From Scolanthus callimorphus (Eukaryota > Cnidaria > Anthozoa > Actiniaria > Edwardsiidae), in NCBI GenBank assembly GCA_033964015.1, contig CM066923.1, forward strand, positions 22,449,086 through 22,513,085: a stretch of DNA of 64,000 bases, in the 5' to 3' direction. The notes beneath the pieces are model-generated. The model was not told the origin of the DNA. It worked only from the letters and a program-made list of their open reading frames with translations, and did not search any database. Each line of letters begins with the position of its first letter. Position 1 is the first letter of the stretch. The position numbers were made by a program, and so were the translations under genes. Positions 1-9,917 of this stretch are shown here, piece after piece.

Positions 1-705
1 AGTTATTTTTAGTTTCAAATTTCCATACAAAGCATACAGTCATCACACTTCACTCAGTCAATTACAATACAGGTAGCATATGCTTTGTTCAGAGAAGTTT
101 ATTCAAGCAGCAAATCTATGGCAATTCTAAAAATAACTTCAGACCTGCTTCATTTTCCAATAGTGTTTGATACGGATACATGCACTTCTTTTTCTTTGAA
201 AATGATTGGTCAGACCCCGGGCAATAGTTCTAAATGGCATCTGAGCTATCTTTGTCATGAAATAGGACTGAATTATGTGAGATTACGTGGGAACTGGTGG
301 ATTATGTGGAAAAAGGCAAATTACACATTTTTGCACCAAGCACATAATTCCAGAAGCCCTGATATCAGTGGTTAAAGAGCGCTAGTCAGCCACTCCTTTG
401 TTATTGTTTTCAGTCCATATCAGACAACGAATTACATGTAGAAATCTTGAAATAGTCGTCTAAAAACAAAGTTTTACTATTTATTTATCGAATTCTATCG
501 AAAATATTGCACTACATCTCCTAAATCAGCCGATGGAAATGGATGCTTTCTCTGTCTTGGTATATGTTGCTAGGATGACAAAATGGAGGCTGACGGAGGC
601 TCTTTTAAAGCTACTAAAGTTGAGTTCACACTGGACTTCTAGTGGTTTTTTACCGTTTTGACATCACTGGTGACCTTCTTTTGTTTTATTCGGATCTGAT
701 GTTAC
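1..705. other. PSMD1 intron 6 (partial), no exon seen
   Basis: No reading frame continuing PSMD1 after KYKQ could be found here, so this is taken as intron. No repeat with clear ends was recognised. Confidence 0.5.
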
Positions 706-845
706 CTGTTTATATTTGCTGTCATCAAAACATCTTCTGAACATCCTGTTGACGATGGCCTCTAGACGACTGTCTATTGTGATATCCTCTTCAGGATTCG
801 CAGCTTGTTTTTGTCTGAGGTGAGTGTAATGATCAATACACTTGG
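706..845 (-). CDS. PSMD1: PSMD1 exon 6
   Basis: 140 bp, acceptor TATTTTTCAG, donor GTAACA. Encodes [20 protein letters not shown], then [20 protein letters not shown] and DDSKYKQ. The acidic insert after HYT is variable among PSMD1 orthologues. Exit phase 0; the next exon is outside the window. Confidence 0.92.
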
Positions 846-3800
846 CTGAAAAATACAAACAACATAATTTGGTTATGATTACATGTACATACGTATATGA
901 AATGCTGGTTAAAGTACCATGGTTGGCAAATTGAAAAAACATGAAATTCCAGGGTTGTTACAGTGTACATTGTAAAAGTATGAAATTTCAGGTTGGAGAA
1001 ATATTGTATTCCAGCCCTGAAAAACCTTAAGCAGATAACATCCTATTTTAGGATCCTATACTACCGAAATTACATACTACACCAAATTACACCACCCCAA
1101 AGCCACCATGAAGGATCAATCCTTTCAGTCCTCTTAATGAACTCCCATATGACCATTTCATTGGATCAAAATTATCAATGACTTGCAATCACATATTATT
1201 TAACTTACAAAAGAACTTCTATGTCATGTGATCATTTTTATAACCAAATTGGTTATGACAGTTAACAGAAGGGGAGAAAGGAGTGATCCAAAAAAAAGGT
1301 TAATCGTTCTTGTCATCTTTGGTTGGTTTAGTGATTTCAGTACTGGATGGTTTAAGTTCGTGTAACTTCCTTTGTAGCTTTCTACAGTCCCTTTTATAGG
1401 ATCCAATACTGAAGGGAATGGATCCTATATCATCCTGTACTGGTACATCTTACTAGAATCTTGCAGAGGCTTATCACCTGGGAGGGTCAGTAGCTAAAAG
1501 TGAAATCTACAAGACAGGCAGGAGTATGTTGGATCAAATACATCACCTATTGTGGTTTCCACATATTCTGAGTGACCATTGACATCAAAAAGATCACCAG
1601 CTCCTAAAGCATATGACAGAGAATCTTCAAATGCCCCAAGATGATAATAAACCTGTTAAAGAAAAAACAAATGTAATGTTACTGAGAATAACACAATACA
1701 CAGGTATATTTGGGATGAAAAATCCAACAAAGACAGCAGCTAAGAATATGGACATCAAGGTCACCAATAGCAGCTTGTATCCAGGGGTGTAGCCAGGAGG
1801 GGTCTCGTGCTGTCTGTGAACCCCCCTTTTTAGAAGACATTTGTACAGATGTGACCCCCCTTTTCCCAAATCCTGGCTATGCCCCCAGTTTAATTTACTG
1901 AATGCCTTGAACAAGTACAAGTTTATACCATCTCTCATTAGTATAATTACTCAAGAGACTATAAGAAATTCTGCATGCTGATTGGTCGAGAGTGTTTTTT
2001 TTTGGTGACTATAAGACGTTGAAAGCATATTATGATCATTAAAAAATCCAACAAAAATAAATTTGCAAGGTCAAAAAGGCATTGTCTTCTAAAATATGAT
2101 CACAGATTAAAATTCTCACATTTGTCAGAGATTATGTGAACTGTACCTTGGAGGCCACTAAAGCAGAGAGCTGTCTGTGTTTGAAAGATTCATCTTCATA
2201 TAAAACTTCACTGAGGAAAAGAAAGCAAAAATCCTTGTAAATTATGCAAATAATCCTCATTTTAAGTGTAATGTTTCTATTTTCAAACCATGCGACATCA
2301 TTCCCTTGAGCAAAATCAAGGTTGTTTTCCTGCTACTTATCAAAGAATAATTAACGAATATGGTAGTAGGTCAATAAGAAATATTTTTCAAATAAAGGAT
2401 GTGATTTGAAATGGGAAAACATTACACTCAAGTTGTGGAGGTCTATACACCTACATTTTATCAACAGATTCAGATATTTCTGCCCAGAAGTCATCAACAA
2501 TGTTGTTCAATTTGCTAAGAGCAAACACCTGTGTAAAACATAGAAAAAAGTGTCAATAGAATGATTTTCATACAACAAAGATTGCCACTGCATTACCACC
2601 TCTTAAAACATGTCACATTGTATGGTACAATCAATCACTTGTTCAATTAGAAGTTTTTGGTTTCCTGGGACTGGGATATATTCTGGAACCACACATTGGA
2701 CATATTTGTGGTGAGGTATGGATATTTTCTCAAATTACCAATACAGCAAGCATTTTATTTTAAAGTTTGTTATTGATGATGATGATTGTAACAGAACAGA
2801 TGCATGAATGAAAGTGATGGCCAACAGCAGTTACAATACATCCAGTAAACCAAGAGAACCCTTGGTTTTTTGACCCGTCGGTGACTGCTTCAAATTAATA
2901 GCATGATTGCTTTTTATGTACCACGTGATGCTTTGTTTATGTACCATGTGATCAATACTTATGGCCATTAAATTTGAGCATCCTTTGCTTTGCTGCTCTA
3001 AAACAAAGTTGATGGCCAAATGTATTAATCACATGGCACATAAACAATGGATCACCTGGTGTATAAAAAGATGATCACTCGATCAATTTGTAGCAGTCGC
3101 TAGCTGGCCACGGTCTACTAGTATGCACAGTAGATTGAGTCCAAAATTGGGGTAACAAAAAGGGATTAAGTGATAAAGTAACCCAGTGCAAACAGCTGTA
3201 AAATTGCTAAAATTTCTGAAAAAGAAGGTCAACCTCATTTCGAGCACATATAGAAATGTTACCATCCTGAATAATTTACCTTGAGATCTGCCTCAGCTTC
3301 ATCTAGTAAAGCCAGTATTCCAGCTGGGAATAGAAAATAAGATAGAGGTCTACATTTTACATTTGTCAAATTCTGGCATATTCTGGGCCATTATAATGAT
3401 AGCTGTTTCAGTCACTTCAGATCTTAAACTTCAGTTCAGATTCAAACATCAGAATAACTAGACTTCATTCCACAATTTGGAATATAAACGTCAATGAGCT
3501 TACGTGAAAAGTTTTGGGAAAAACACGCGAGAGATTACATTTTCTAAGGAAGATACCAGACAGAACAGAGGATTGAACTCTGTGAACAAACCATTTTATG
3601 TCTAAGCAGCCATGTTTTACTTCTATAAAAATTCAAAGTAGAGTGTCTGCTGCAAACATTGACTCATGACCCGTTCATATAAAGCTTTTGTAAACGTAAA
3701 ACTTTAGTTTATTTCTCTCTAAACTCTTCATTGAAACTGCTTAGTCATGGGTCCGACCGATTTGACGATGTGTTTGCGTGATAAAATGCCACAGAACTAC

Positions 3801-3849
3801 ATGTTATTAAAGAGTTAGAACACATCTTACCTGCTGAAGTAATATTCAT
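706..3849 (-). CDS. PSMD1: PSMD1 (26S proteasome regulatory subunit Rpn2), 5' part, six exons
   Basis: PSMD1/Rpn2 is the large scaffold subunit of the proteasome base in the 19S regulatory particle, acting in cytosol and nucleus. Six coding exons can be read on the minus strand: 3849-3831, 3323-3280, 2528-2455, 2210-2147, 1652-1547 and 845-706. All have AG/GT borders and compatible phases (1, 0, 2, 0, 1, 0 at their ends). They join into about 150 residues that follow the human protein almost without gaps: [15 protein letters not shown], then [59 protein letters not shown] and KCIDHYT ending in KYKQ. The next exon would lie left of base 1. No indel or stop interrupts these exons, unlike the DGK and NT5C3-like genes in this window. 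The identity comes from remembered family sequence, not from a search. Confidence 0.93.
1547..1652 (-). CDS. PSMD1: PSMD1 exon 5
   Basis: 106 bp, acceptor TCTTTAACAG, donor GTGATG. Encodes [20 protein letters not shown] followed by [15 protein letters not shown] plus one base; one of the most conserved PSMD1 stretches. Confidence 0.92.
1782..1888. repeat. Short hAT-like inverted-repeat element in PSMD1 intron 4
   Basis: The ends CAGGGGTGTAGCCAGGA and TCCTGGCTATGCCCCCAG are inverted copies of each other, the CAGGGGCGTAGCC-type terminus common in hAT-related MITEs. Similar ends recur at 4456-4626 and 36853-37108. Confidence 0.6.
2147..2210 (-). CDS. PSMD1: PSMD1 exon 4
   Basis: 64 bp, acceptor TTTTCCTCAG, donor GTACAG. 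Completes an Ile codon and encodes [20 protein letters not shown] and K; exit phase 0. Confidence 0.9.
2455..2528 (-). CDS. PSMD1: PSMD1 exon 3
   Basis: 74 bp, acceptor TTTTACACAG, donor GTAGGT. Encodes [20 protein letters not shown] then SVDK plus two bases; strongly conserved with human PSMD1. Confidence 0.9.
3280..3323 (-). CDS. PSMD1: PSMD1 exon 2
   Basis: 44 bp between a TTCCCAG acceptor and a GTAAAT donor. It encodes [14 protein letters not shown], matching the PSMD1 N-terminal helix. Entry phase 1, exit phase 0. Confidence 0.88.
3831..3849 (-). CDS. PSMD1: PSMD1 exon 1 (coding part)
   Basis: Encodes MNITSA plus one base and ends at a GTAAGA donor. The ATG at 3849-3847 was chosen because the protein then begins exactly like animal PSMD1 (MITSAAG). 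A second in-frame ATG lies two codons upstream (3855), so the 5' boundary is approximate and the 5'UTR extends to the right. Confidence 0.85.
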
Positions 3850-4033
3850 TTTCATTTTGAGGAATACTGGCTGTTTTCACCGATAAAATCCCGTTTATTC
3901 TGTGATTTTCAACCTCATGGACAAAACTCTTTCTAGTGAAATCCTTCAAAAGCCGGGATGACTTGGTGACCAGGCCTGGCGCTGTCAGATGTAGCCAGGC
4001 CTCAACAACGACACAGGCCTCCCATTTCTCATG

Positions 4034-4383
4034 CCGGGGGCGCTTTCCATTTAGCAAAATCCCGGTTTGAATTCCCAGTAGTTCTCTGAGTCAAATGGAA
4101 AGGTCTCAATCCGGCAATTCACGAGAACAGCCACGATTGGACGAAAGTCCGAGAACGTTCTGCACCGCTTTCCATTTGACCCGGAATTTCCGGGAATTTC
4201 GGTCAGAAATCAAATGGAAAGGGACAAATTCCCGGAAATTCCGAGTTCTCCGAAAATTCCCACGTTTGGGGTAAGCTCCAAAGGTTGTCCCAAATTTCCG
4301 AAACTTTTCCCCGGGTTTGGCGCTTTCCATTTGACTTCTAACCGAAAATTCCGGGATTTTTTGCCAAATGGAAAGCGCCCCGG
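4034..4383. mobile_element. MITE with GGGGCGCTTTCCATTT ends, upstream of PSMD1
   Basis: Terminal inverted repeats of about 30 bp (GGGGCGCTTTCCATTT, then AGCAAAATCCCGG, mirrored at 4350-4383). The AAATGGAAAG motif recurs several times inside in both orientations, so the element is internally repetitive. It ends about 185 bp upstream of the PSMD1 start codon. A diverged relative may lie at 39567-39759. Confidence 0.75.
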
Positions 4384-4455
4384 GTTTTGTTAAAATAAAG
4401 TGGCCATTTATTTAAAAACTGTTTGCAGTAAACTAAATACTGAATCAGTGAGTTT

Positions 4456-4626
4456 AGGCCGTAGCTAGAAATTTTTGACTGGGGGAGCAGGCCTTGGTCA
4501 TTCTTTGTTTTTGCTGGGGAGGGGCAAGCAGGTTTTTCCCTACATGTTGACACTAAAAAAAATACTTCGCTGGGGGGGGGGGGGGGGGGGAACTGCCCCC
4601 TCTGACCCTATGCTAGCTACGGCCCT
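4456..4626. repeat. Inverted-repeat element with internal poly-G
   Basis: The ends AGGCCGTAGCTAGAA and TGCTAGCTACGGCCCT are inverted copies. The middle holds a G tract of about 19 bases near 4572-4590. It belongs loosely to the same group as 1782-1888. Confidence 0.6.
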
Positions 4627-5729
4627 GAACTACAGGCCAACTCTTATATAAAACTCCTTCTCCATGCCCGAACTGTTGCATAATAGTCACCTGCGTAGCC
4701 CACGGACGTGGAGTAGTCGTACCTACTGGCTGGGAGTCATAGACTCATCATAATCAGCCTAGACAACCGACAGCTCTGGTGACAAACAAACAAATGCTCT
4801 GGAATAGCTCCCAACAGAGACCAAATGAACTCGCATCTATTTTTTATCCCATATATGCAATTAAGTTCAAAAACAGAAGCCTGGAAACCATGTCTACTGT
4901 AGTTGTAAAGTATTCGTTGTTTGAGGCTACTTTCCCTCTGCATTTTCTGTTACTTTCGATGTTTTCTTGTGTTTTTTCGACTACGCAAAAGTAGCCTTTG
5001 CTAGCAAGGAAGAGGTACTGTATCGAAATAAAATTGTGCGTTTGTATGTAGGCTTTCTAGTTAAAGTCGACCTTTGAAACGAACCTTCATGCGGTTAGTC
5101 ATCGTCTGTCTGGATGGGGAGTCTGGATGTCGGTTATTTGTGATAAAATGATGGAAATAACTGCTTTTGTAAGTCGTGCAGAAATCACACCAATGCAAAT
5201 TCTGCATTTACTCGACTCGAGGAAAAAGAAAAAGATAGGACCATACTTCCAGACAAAGAGCTGAAGCGTCGTATGGCGACTGTACGGTTCTTACGCCCAC
5301 GCCAGAGATTTCGGTCCTGACAGTCGCTATCCTGGTGTTGAATTGCTCAGTAGCTAGATACCTATGGGTGAGAGTACGCCCGGCCACCAGACCATATAAG
5401 GACGCCCCTTGTACCGTTAGTGAACAATCAACTGATTATTATGCATCACCAACGTATTTATAGGCCTGAAGAGTGTGTTAGAGATCCATGTGGGACACGT
5501 TGTTGATTTTCTTTTTAACTAGTAGTAGCTTATCTCACGATAATGCAGAAATGTTTTTCACAGTTGCCGTTTTTTACTCATATTCCAATTACACTGACAC
5601 GGGAATGAGTTTCTTTTTAAGTTGTCCGTTTGCGCATGCGCACCACGTTATCTTGTCTTATTTTATTTTCCGTAAACAGACGACCATTAATCCCCTAAAA
5701 GATCATGTAAGGATGCCCAGAGTGTCAGT
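4627..5729. other. Spacer without a supported gene
   Basis: Only short open frames without family resemblance are present. No clear repeat boundaries were recognised. Confidence 0.4.
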
Positions 5730-5929
5730 TAGGACTGGTTTTCACTACGACATAAGTGACAAGCATAAGAAGAACGGAAGCCTTTGATCCTTATGCTTAC
5801 GCTTATGCCGTAGTGAAAACCGCACTAATATATAGATTTAGCCACTGGCTAAAAGCGGAGCTCCTGGTTATAAAATTTTCTATGTGAATGAAAGGGATTC
5901 CCATGTGTACATGGTTTATATGGTTGCTT

Positions 5930-6930
5930 TAGAGTCTTCCCTTCACGAAATATTAATTTTTCAAGCATAGATGACGTCATCGATGACGTCATATCATGTG
6001 ACCACTTCATTTCGCTCATCTGGTGGCCTAGACTACACTACCGAAGTTTGGTTCTTTTAGAGTCTTCCCTTCACGAGATTTTAATTTTTTAAGCATAGAT
6101 GACGTCATCGATGACGTCATATCATGTGACCACTTCATTTCGCTCATCTGGTGGTCTAGACTACACTACCCAAGTTTGGTTGTTTTAGAGTCTTCCCTTC
6201 ACGTGATATTCATTTTTTAAGCATAGATGACGTCATCGATGACGTCATATCACGTGACCACTTCATTTCGCTCATCTGGTGGTCTAGACTACACTACCCA
6301 AGTTTGGTTGTTTTACAGTCTTCCCTTCACGTGATATTCATATTTAAGCATAGTTGACGTCATCGATGACGTCATATCACGTGACCACTTCATTTCGCTC
6401 ATCTGGTGGTCTAGACTACGCTACCTAAGTTTGGTTGTTTTAGAGTCTTCCCTTCACGAGATATTGATTTTTCAAGCATAGATGACGTCATCGATTACGT
6501 CACATCACGTGACCACTTCATTTCGCTCATCTGGTGACCTAGACTACACTTCCCAAGTTTGGTTGGTTTAGAGTCTTCCTTTCATGAGATATTCATTTTT
6601 GAAGCATAGATGACGTCATCGATGACGTCATATCACGTGACCACTTCATTTCGCTCACCTGGTGACCTAGGGCCGGTTCCTAGAAGGTCAGTTAAGAGTT
6701 ATCTGTAGATAAACGCTTATCCAAAGGATAAATCCTGAACAAATCCCTATACAACAGATATTTTTTATCCATGGATAACTTTATCCAACCTTTCAGGAAC
6801 CGGCCCCTAGACTACACTACCAAAGTTTGGTTGTCTTAGAGTCTTCCCTTCACGAGATATTCATTTTTCAATCACTGATGACGTCATCGATGACGTCACA
6901 TCACGTGTCCGGGTTACAGCACCCCCTTGT
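5930..6930 (+). repeat. Tandem array of seven ~125-bp units, each with paired CRE palindromes
   Basis: Each unit contains TGACGTCATCGATGACGTCA, a perfect 20-bp palindrome made of two CRE sites (slightly degraded in one unit). It is followed in most units by ATCACGTGACC or ATCATGTGACC. Other shared parts are TTTCGCTCATCTGGTGG and AAGTTTGGTTGTTTTAGAG. The sixth and seventh units are separated by the MITE at 6671-6805. Confidence 0.9.
6671..6805. mobile_element. 135-bp MITE nested in the CRE array
   Basis: Ends GGCCGGTTCCT and AGGTT..CAGGAACCGGCC are inverted repeats. The element is flanked by CCTAG on both sides (6666-6670 and 6806-6810), a 5-bp target duplication. It interrupts one repeat unit, so it is younger than the array. 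Confidence 0.85.
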
Positions 6931-7027
6931 GGCATAGACAAAATATCCCAAGTATGGTTGTCTTAGCGTGTTCCCTTGGGGAGATATAATTTTTTCTTTG
7001 CATACCACAGGGTTCCCATGTGTACAC

Positions 7028-7064
7028 GGACGACGGACGGACGGACGGACGGACGGACGGACGG
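7028..7064 (+). repeat. GGAC microsatellite
   Basis: Perfect GGAC repeats inside the CRE-array element. Related ACGGACG/GTCCGTCC remnants occur at the same place in copies B and C. Confidence 0.9.
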
Positions 7065-7855
7065 CGTACGCTATAGGTTTAATACCAGAAAAATAAAGAA
7101 AAAATCTCCCGAAGGGTAGCTTCTATAACAGCCAAACTTGGACAAACTTTCAAAGACCATAAGAGGAACTCTATACCAAAGTCACATGCCCTTACGTCAT
7201 CAATGACGTCATCAAAATGATCCATAATGCCCGTGACGTTCAAAAATCAACTCGATAGTATACTATACGTTTTTTCCTTATGTATGGTGGCCCGCGCAGG
7301 AGCTCCGCTATAAAGAAAATAGTTAGTTTGATCCTTATGCTTACGCGTATGTTTCTAGTGAAAACCAGTCCTAATACCTATTGAAATTCAGTAAAATCTT
7401 TTGTAATTTGAAGCTCGGGAAGTGTGGACAATTGAACGGAATTCACCTGGTCTACTCCCAGGCGCTGAAAAGTCCAAATGCACTCGCTATTTCTCAGAAT
7501 AAACTTTTTATTTACTAAATTGGCAATGTGTATATGTTTCAGTAGTGTTATACTCGAAGATACTAGCTCATATGAGCTACTCTAAAATTCGAGTTAAAAT
7601 AAAGATATGTATGTATATTTTGTAAAAATATCGGTAGCCAAGTTTGTCGGTAGTCGGTAACTTTTATGCTCATTTGTCGATAGACAGTTAACCCCATGTA
7701 TAAACGTGCAGGCACCATGCGCGCCCGACGTGTGAGTGCCGTGGCGGATCTAGGGTGTGTGTTGGGTGCTGACTCACATCTCCTTTTTTAGCAAAAAAGA
7801 AAAAAAATAAAGAATGAAGAACTGACGTAAAAAAAGTATAAGTTACCACCGTATG

Positions 7856-8222
7856 GATTGCTACGCGACCTCAACATTCACTGTTGCGATTGGCGATTTC
7901 TCAGCAAAGGAATTTTAGTCAATTTTCTTGAGCCAGCCTTCTTTGGCGCTTCCCCAGAGAAGTGCGCGCGAACCCCCGACGATCGCGAGAGGAGCGCCGC
8001 GCGCACTTCTTTGGGGGTGCGCCAAAGTTGGGGCTACTAGCAGTCTAGAAAGTTAATAATTCTAGGCCAGAAAGCCAAAGGATAGCTTACAATAATTTTA
8101 GCTGATTTTTCAATCAATATCGACACACTGAAGTAGCCGAATCCAACGTTTTGGTTTTGATTGACAGCTAAAAATTGCCAATCGCCCATCGCAGCAGTAA
8201 ATTTTGAGGTCGCGTAGCAATG
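7856..8222. mobile_element. MITE with ATTGCTACGCGACCTC ends
   Basis: ATTGCTACGCGACCTCAA at 7857 is mirrored by TTGAGGTCGCGTAGCAAT ending near 8221. The inverted similarity extends inward (GCGATTGGCGATTT against AAATTGCCAATCGC). A second hairpin of GAAGTGCGCGCG and CGCGCGCACTTC lies inside. Confidence 0.75.
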
Positions 8223-8472
8223 CATACAGTGCATGGTAAAACAGTGATGCAGCACGTTATATGCTATCCATATCTATAGATTTTGAGGTAGAAATAGAAT
8301 ATCTTGCTTGGAAATTGACTTGACCAAGCTTTGTAAAACTTAAAAAAACGTACCCTCCACGCCACTGGAGCCACTGGAACAATTTAATCTCTTCTAGAGT
8401 GTGGAAATATTTGAGAAATAGGTCGGATTACCATAGTTTTTATCCTTCCATAATGTCTCCACACTCTAGAAA

Positions 8473-8700
8473 ATGTCAAACTTTTCAGTGGCGGAAAAAG
8501 AGGAAACCCGTTCTGAAATATACATTGAAAACGAAAAATACCGTACGGAGTCACAAACGATAGACTTCACGCACAGTTACACGGTTGCCACGAATCACGC
8601 TGTAAAATTTCAGTCACTTGCAAGTCCACGTTGGTCCTTCCTGATCGCAGCTGCAGTTTGGGTGGCCATGACTTTCATTTTGTTATCGTACAAGAATTGA
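8473..8700 (+). CDS. Possible small C-terminal-anchored membrane protein
   Basis: Not recognised. The 75-residue frame begins MSNFSVAEKEETRSEIYIEN, is hydrophilic for about 50 residues and ends in one hydrophobic segment (WSFLIAAAVWVAMTFILL) followed by SYKN, the layout of a tail-anchored protein. An AATAAA signal lies 9 bases after the stop. The sequence before the ATG contains TCCACACTCTAG, which is also half of a small inverted repeat and could serve as a splice acceptor, so this may be a last exon rather than a whole gene. Codon-level support is only the open frame and the tight poly(A) signal. Confidence 0.35.
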   Translation: MSNFSVAEKEETRSEIYIENEKYRTESQTIDFTHSYTVATNHAVKFQSLASPRWSFLIAAAVWVAMTFILLSYKN

Positions 8701-8708
8701 AAAATATA

Positions 8709-8714
8709 AATAAA
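8709..8714 (+). promoter_or_regulatory. AATAAA polyadenylation signal after the 75-aa ORF
   Basis: Canonical hexamer 9 bases past the stop codon at 8698-8700. An AT-rich stretch is expected to contain AATAAA by chance, so support is modest. Confidence 0.35.
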
Positions 8715-8994
8715 AGCTTTAAAGTGCTACTCATATATACATTGCACAGATACCGCAGGCCTGACACTTATTGAGGTGTGTCTGTCATATCAATTATTGA
8801 CATTCGAAATTTATATAATCGAAAAATCGCCACAGATATGTAGCGATCTATAACAGTGTTCAAATGAACGTCAAATGGCAATACAAGGCCACCGAGCAGG
8901 AGTCTGACTTTACATTGGGTCATCAAGCCCACGTAAAAAATTAAAGATTGCTTGCGAATCGCATGGACTATTTGCAGCAATTAGGTCCTGTAAT

Positions 8995-9850
8995 TTATCT
9001 TCCGCAACAAAACTCTTTGCTCATATATGCTACACAATAGAGCAAAAAATGAGCAACTGTTTCTGACTCTAGTTTACAGAGAGGGCAAATCCGTTGCTCA
9101 GGAGACAGGCCAGACCAAACCCCAGTGTCAATGGCTAAACCAAAACCTGCAAAAAGCAGTCTTAGCTGTAAACATTTCTATTTCTTAATATCTGGAAACC
9201 TATTGACAGACCTCCAAAACCCCTCCACACCACACTCATTCAGAGTGTGGGCAATAGGCTTCCATTTTGGTTTATCCATGACAAAGTTGGTCCACTCATG
9301 CCCCTCCCTATTTGAGAGTTTCGACCACACTAGTGACTTCCAGCTAGTGTAGGTTGGAAATGTATTCGTACTTATCCAGTCAGCAAGATAATTTTCTAAT
9401 TGAAGGAGTTTTAACACCGATAAAATGTCTGGGATGAACCCACGCATATTAGTTGAGCCCCTCTGAAGCTGATCTACACGTTTAGTAAACAGCTTCTGTA
9501 CAAGGCCTGCCGAGTCTCTTGTAACAACTCTTGCAAAGAAAAATAACTTCCTTGCATAGACTAGGCTCTGAATGGAAAACAACCCAGCACATTTGATCGT
9601 TGGTAGGCTACAAGAGCGCTTAGGTAGCAATAAGATCCTCCTAACATACCATCTTTGGAAGCTTTCCAAACTATAAAGTTGTGAGGTTGTCAGTGACCAG
9701 AGGTCACAGCCATAGAGTAAGGAAGGAATGCAAATTGAGTTCCATAGTCTGATGTAGATGAGAGGATTGGTTATCTCAAATTTTAGATAACCACTATTGA
9801 TAATTGAAAAAGCCTTCTTTCGAGCAGAGGCAATGCAATCTTGGATTGCC
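8995..9850 (-). pseudogene. LINE 3' fragment: reverse-transcriptase C-terminal region
   Basis: On the minus strand one frame runs from about 9850 (AIQDCIASARKKAFSII, then LLYGCDLWSLTTSQLYSLES) through ESFQRWYVRRILLLPKRSC to NRFPDIKK. A TAG (9175-9177) then interrupts it. The same frame continues to a zinc-knuckle-like CPLCKLESETVAHFLLYC and stops near 8995. This layout is typical of the region after the RT domain in CR1/jockey-type non-LTR retrotransposons. The endonuclease and RT core are missing, so it is a 5'-truncated dead copy. It differs in sequence from the LINE at 54577-58155. Confidence 0.8.
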
Positions 9851-9917
9851 TATGTGGATGACAAAGAATATTTGTGTTTTTATATGACGAGATGTTGTAA
9901 TAAAGATTCGTTCGTTC

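Larger units (their letters stand above)
5828..7313 (+). mobile_element. Helitron/HINE-like non-autonomous element, copy A, with CRE-palindrome array
   Basis: The left end is ATATAGATTTAGCCACTGGC followed by TAAAAGCGGAGCTCC; the right end is GGAGCTCCGCTATA. GCGGAGCTCC is therefore a subterminal inverted repeat. The core is a tandem array of ~125-bp units (5930-6930), then a GGAC microsatellite. Copies B (24064-24945) and C (47810-48675) share ends and core, and single ends occur at 51450-51488 and 58283-58336. Subterminal inverted repeats, tandem core, microsatellite and a 3' stem-loop are the architecture of HINE/DINE-like non-autonomous Helitrons. That class assignment is inference; no Rep or helicase is present. 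Confidence 0.65.
5730..7376. mobile_element. MITE pair with AGGACTGGTTTTCACTA ends, split by a larger element
   Basis: AGGACTGGTTTTCACTA at about 5731 is mirrored by TAGTGAAAACCAGTCCTA ending near 7375. A second inner copy (CCGTAGTGAAAACCGCACTA) sits at 5806-5826. GATCCTTATGCTTACGC also occurs twice (5788 and 7331). The simplest reading is that the CRE-array element at 5828-7313 inserted into this MITE or beside a duplicate of its end. Confidence 0.55.
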
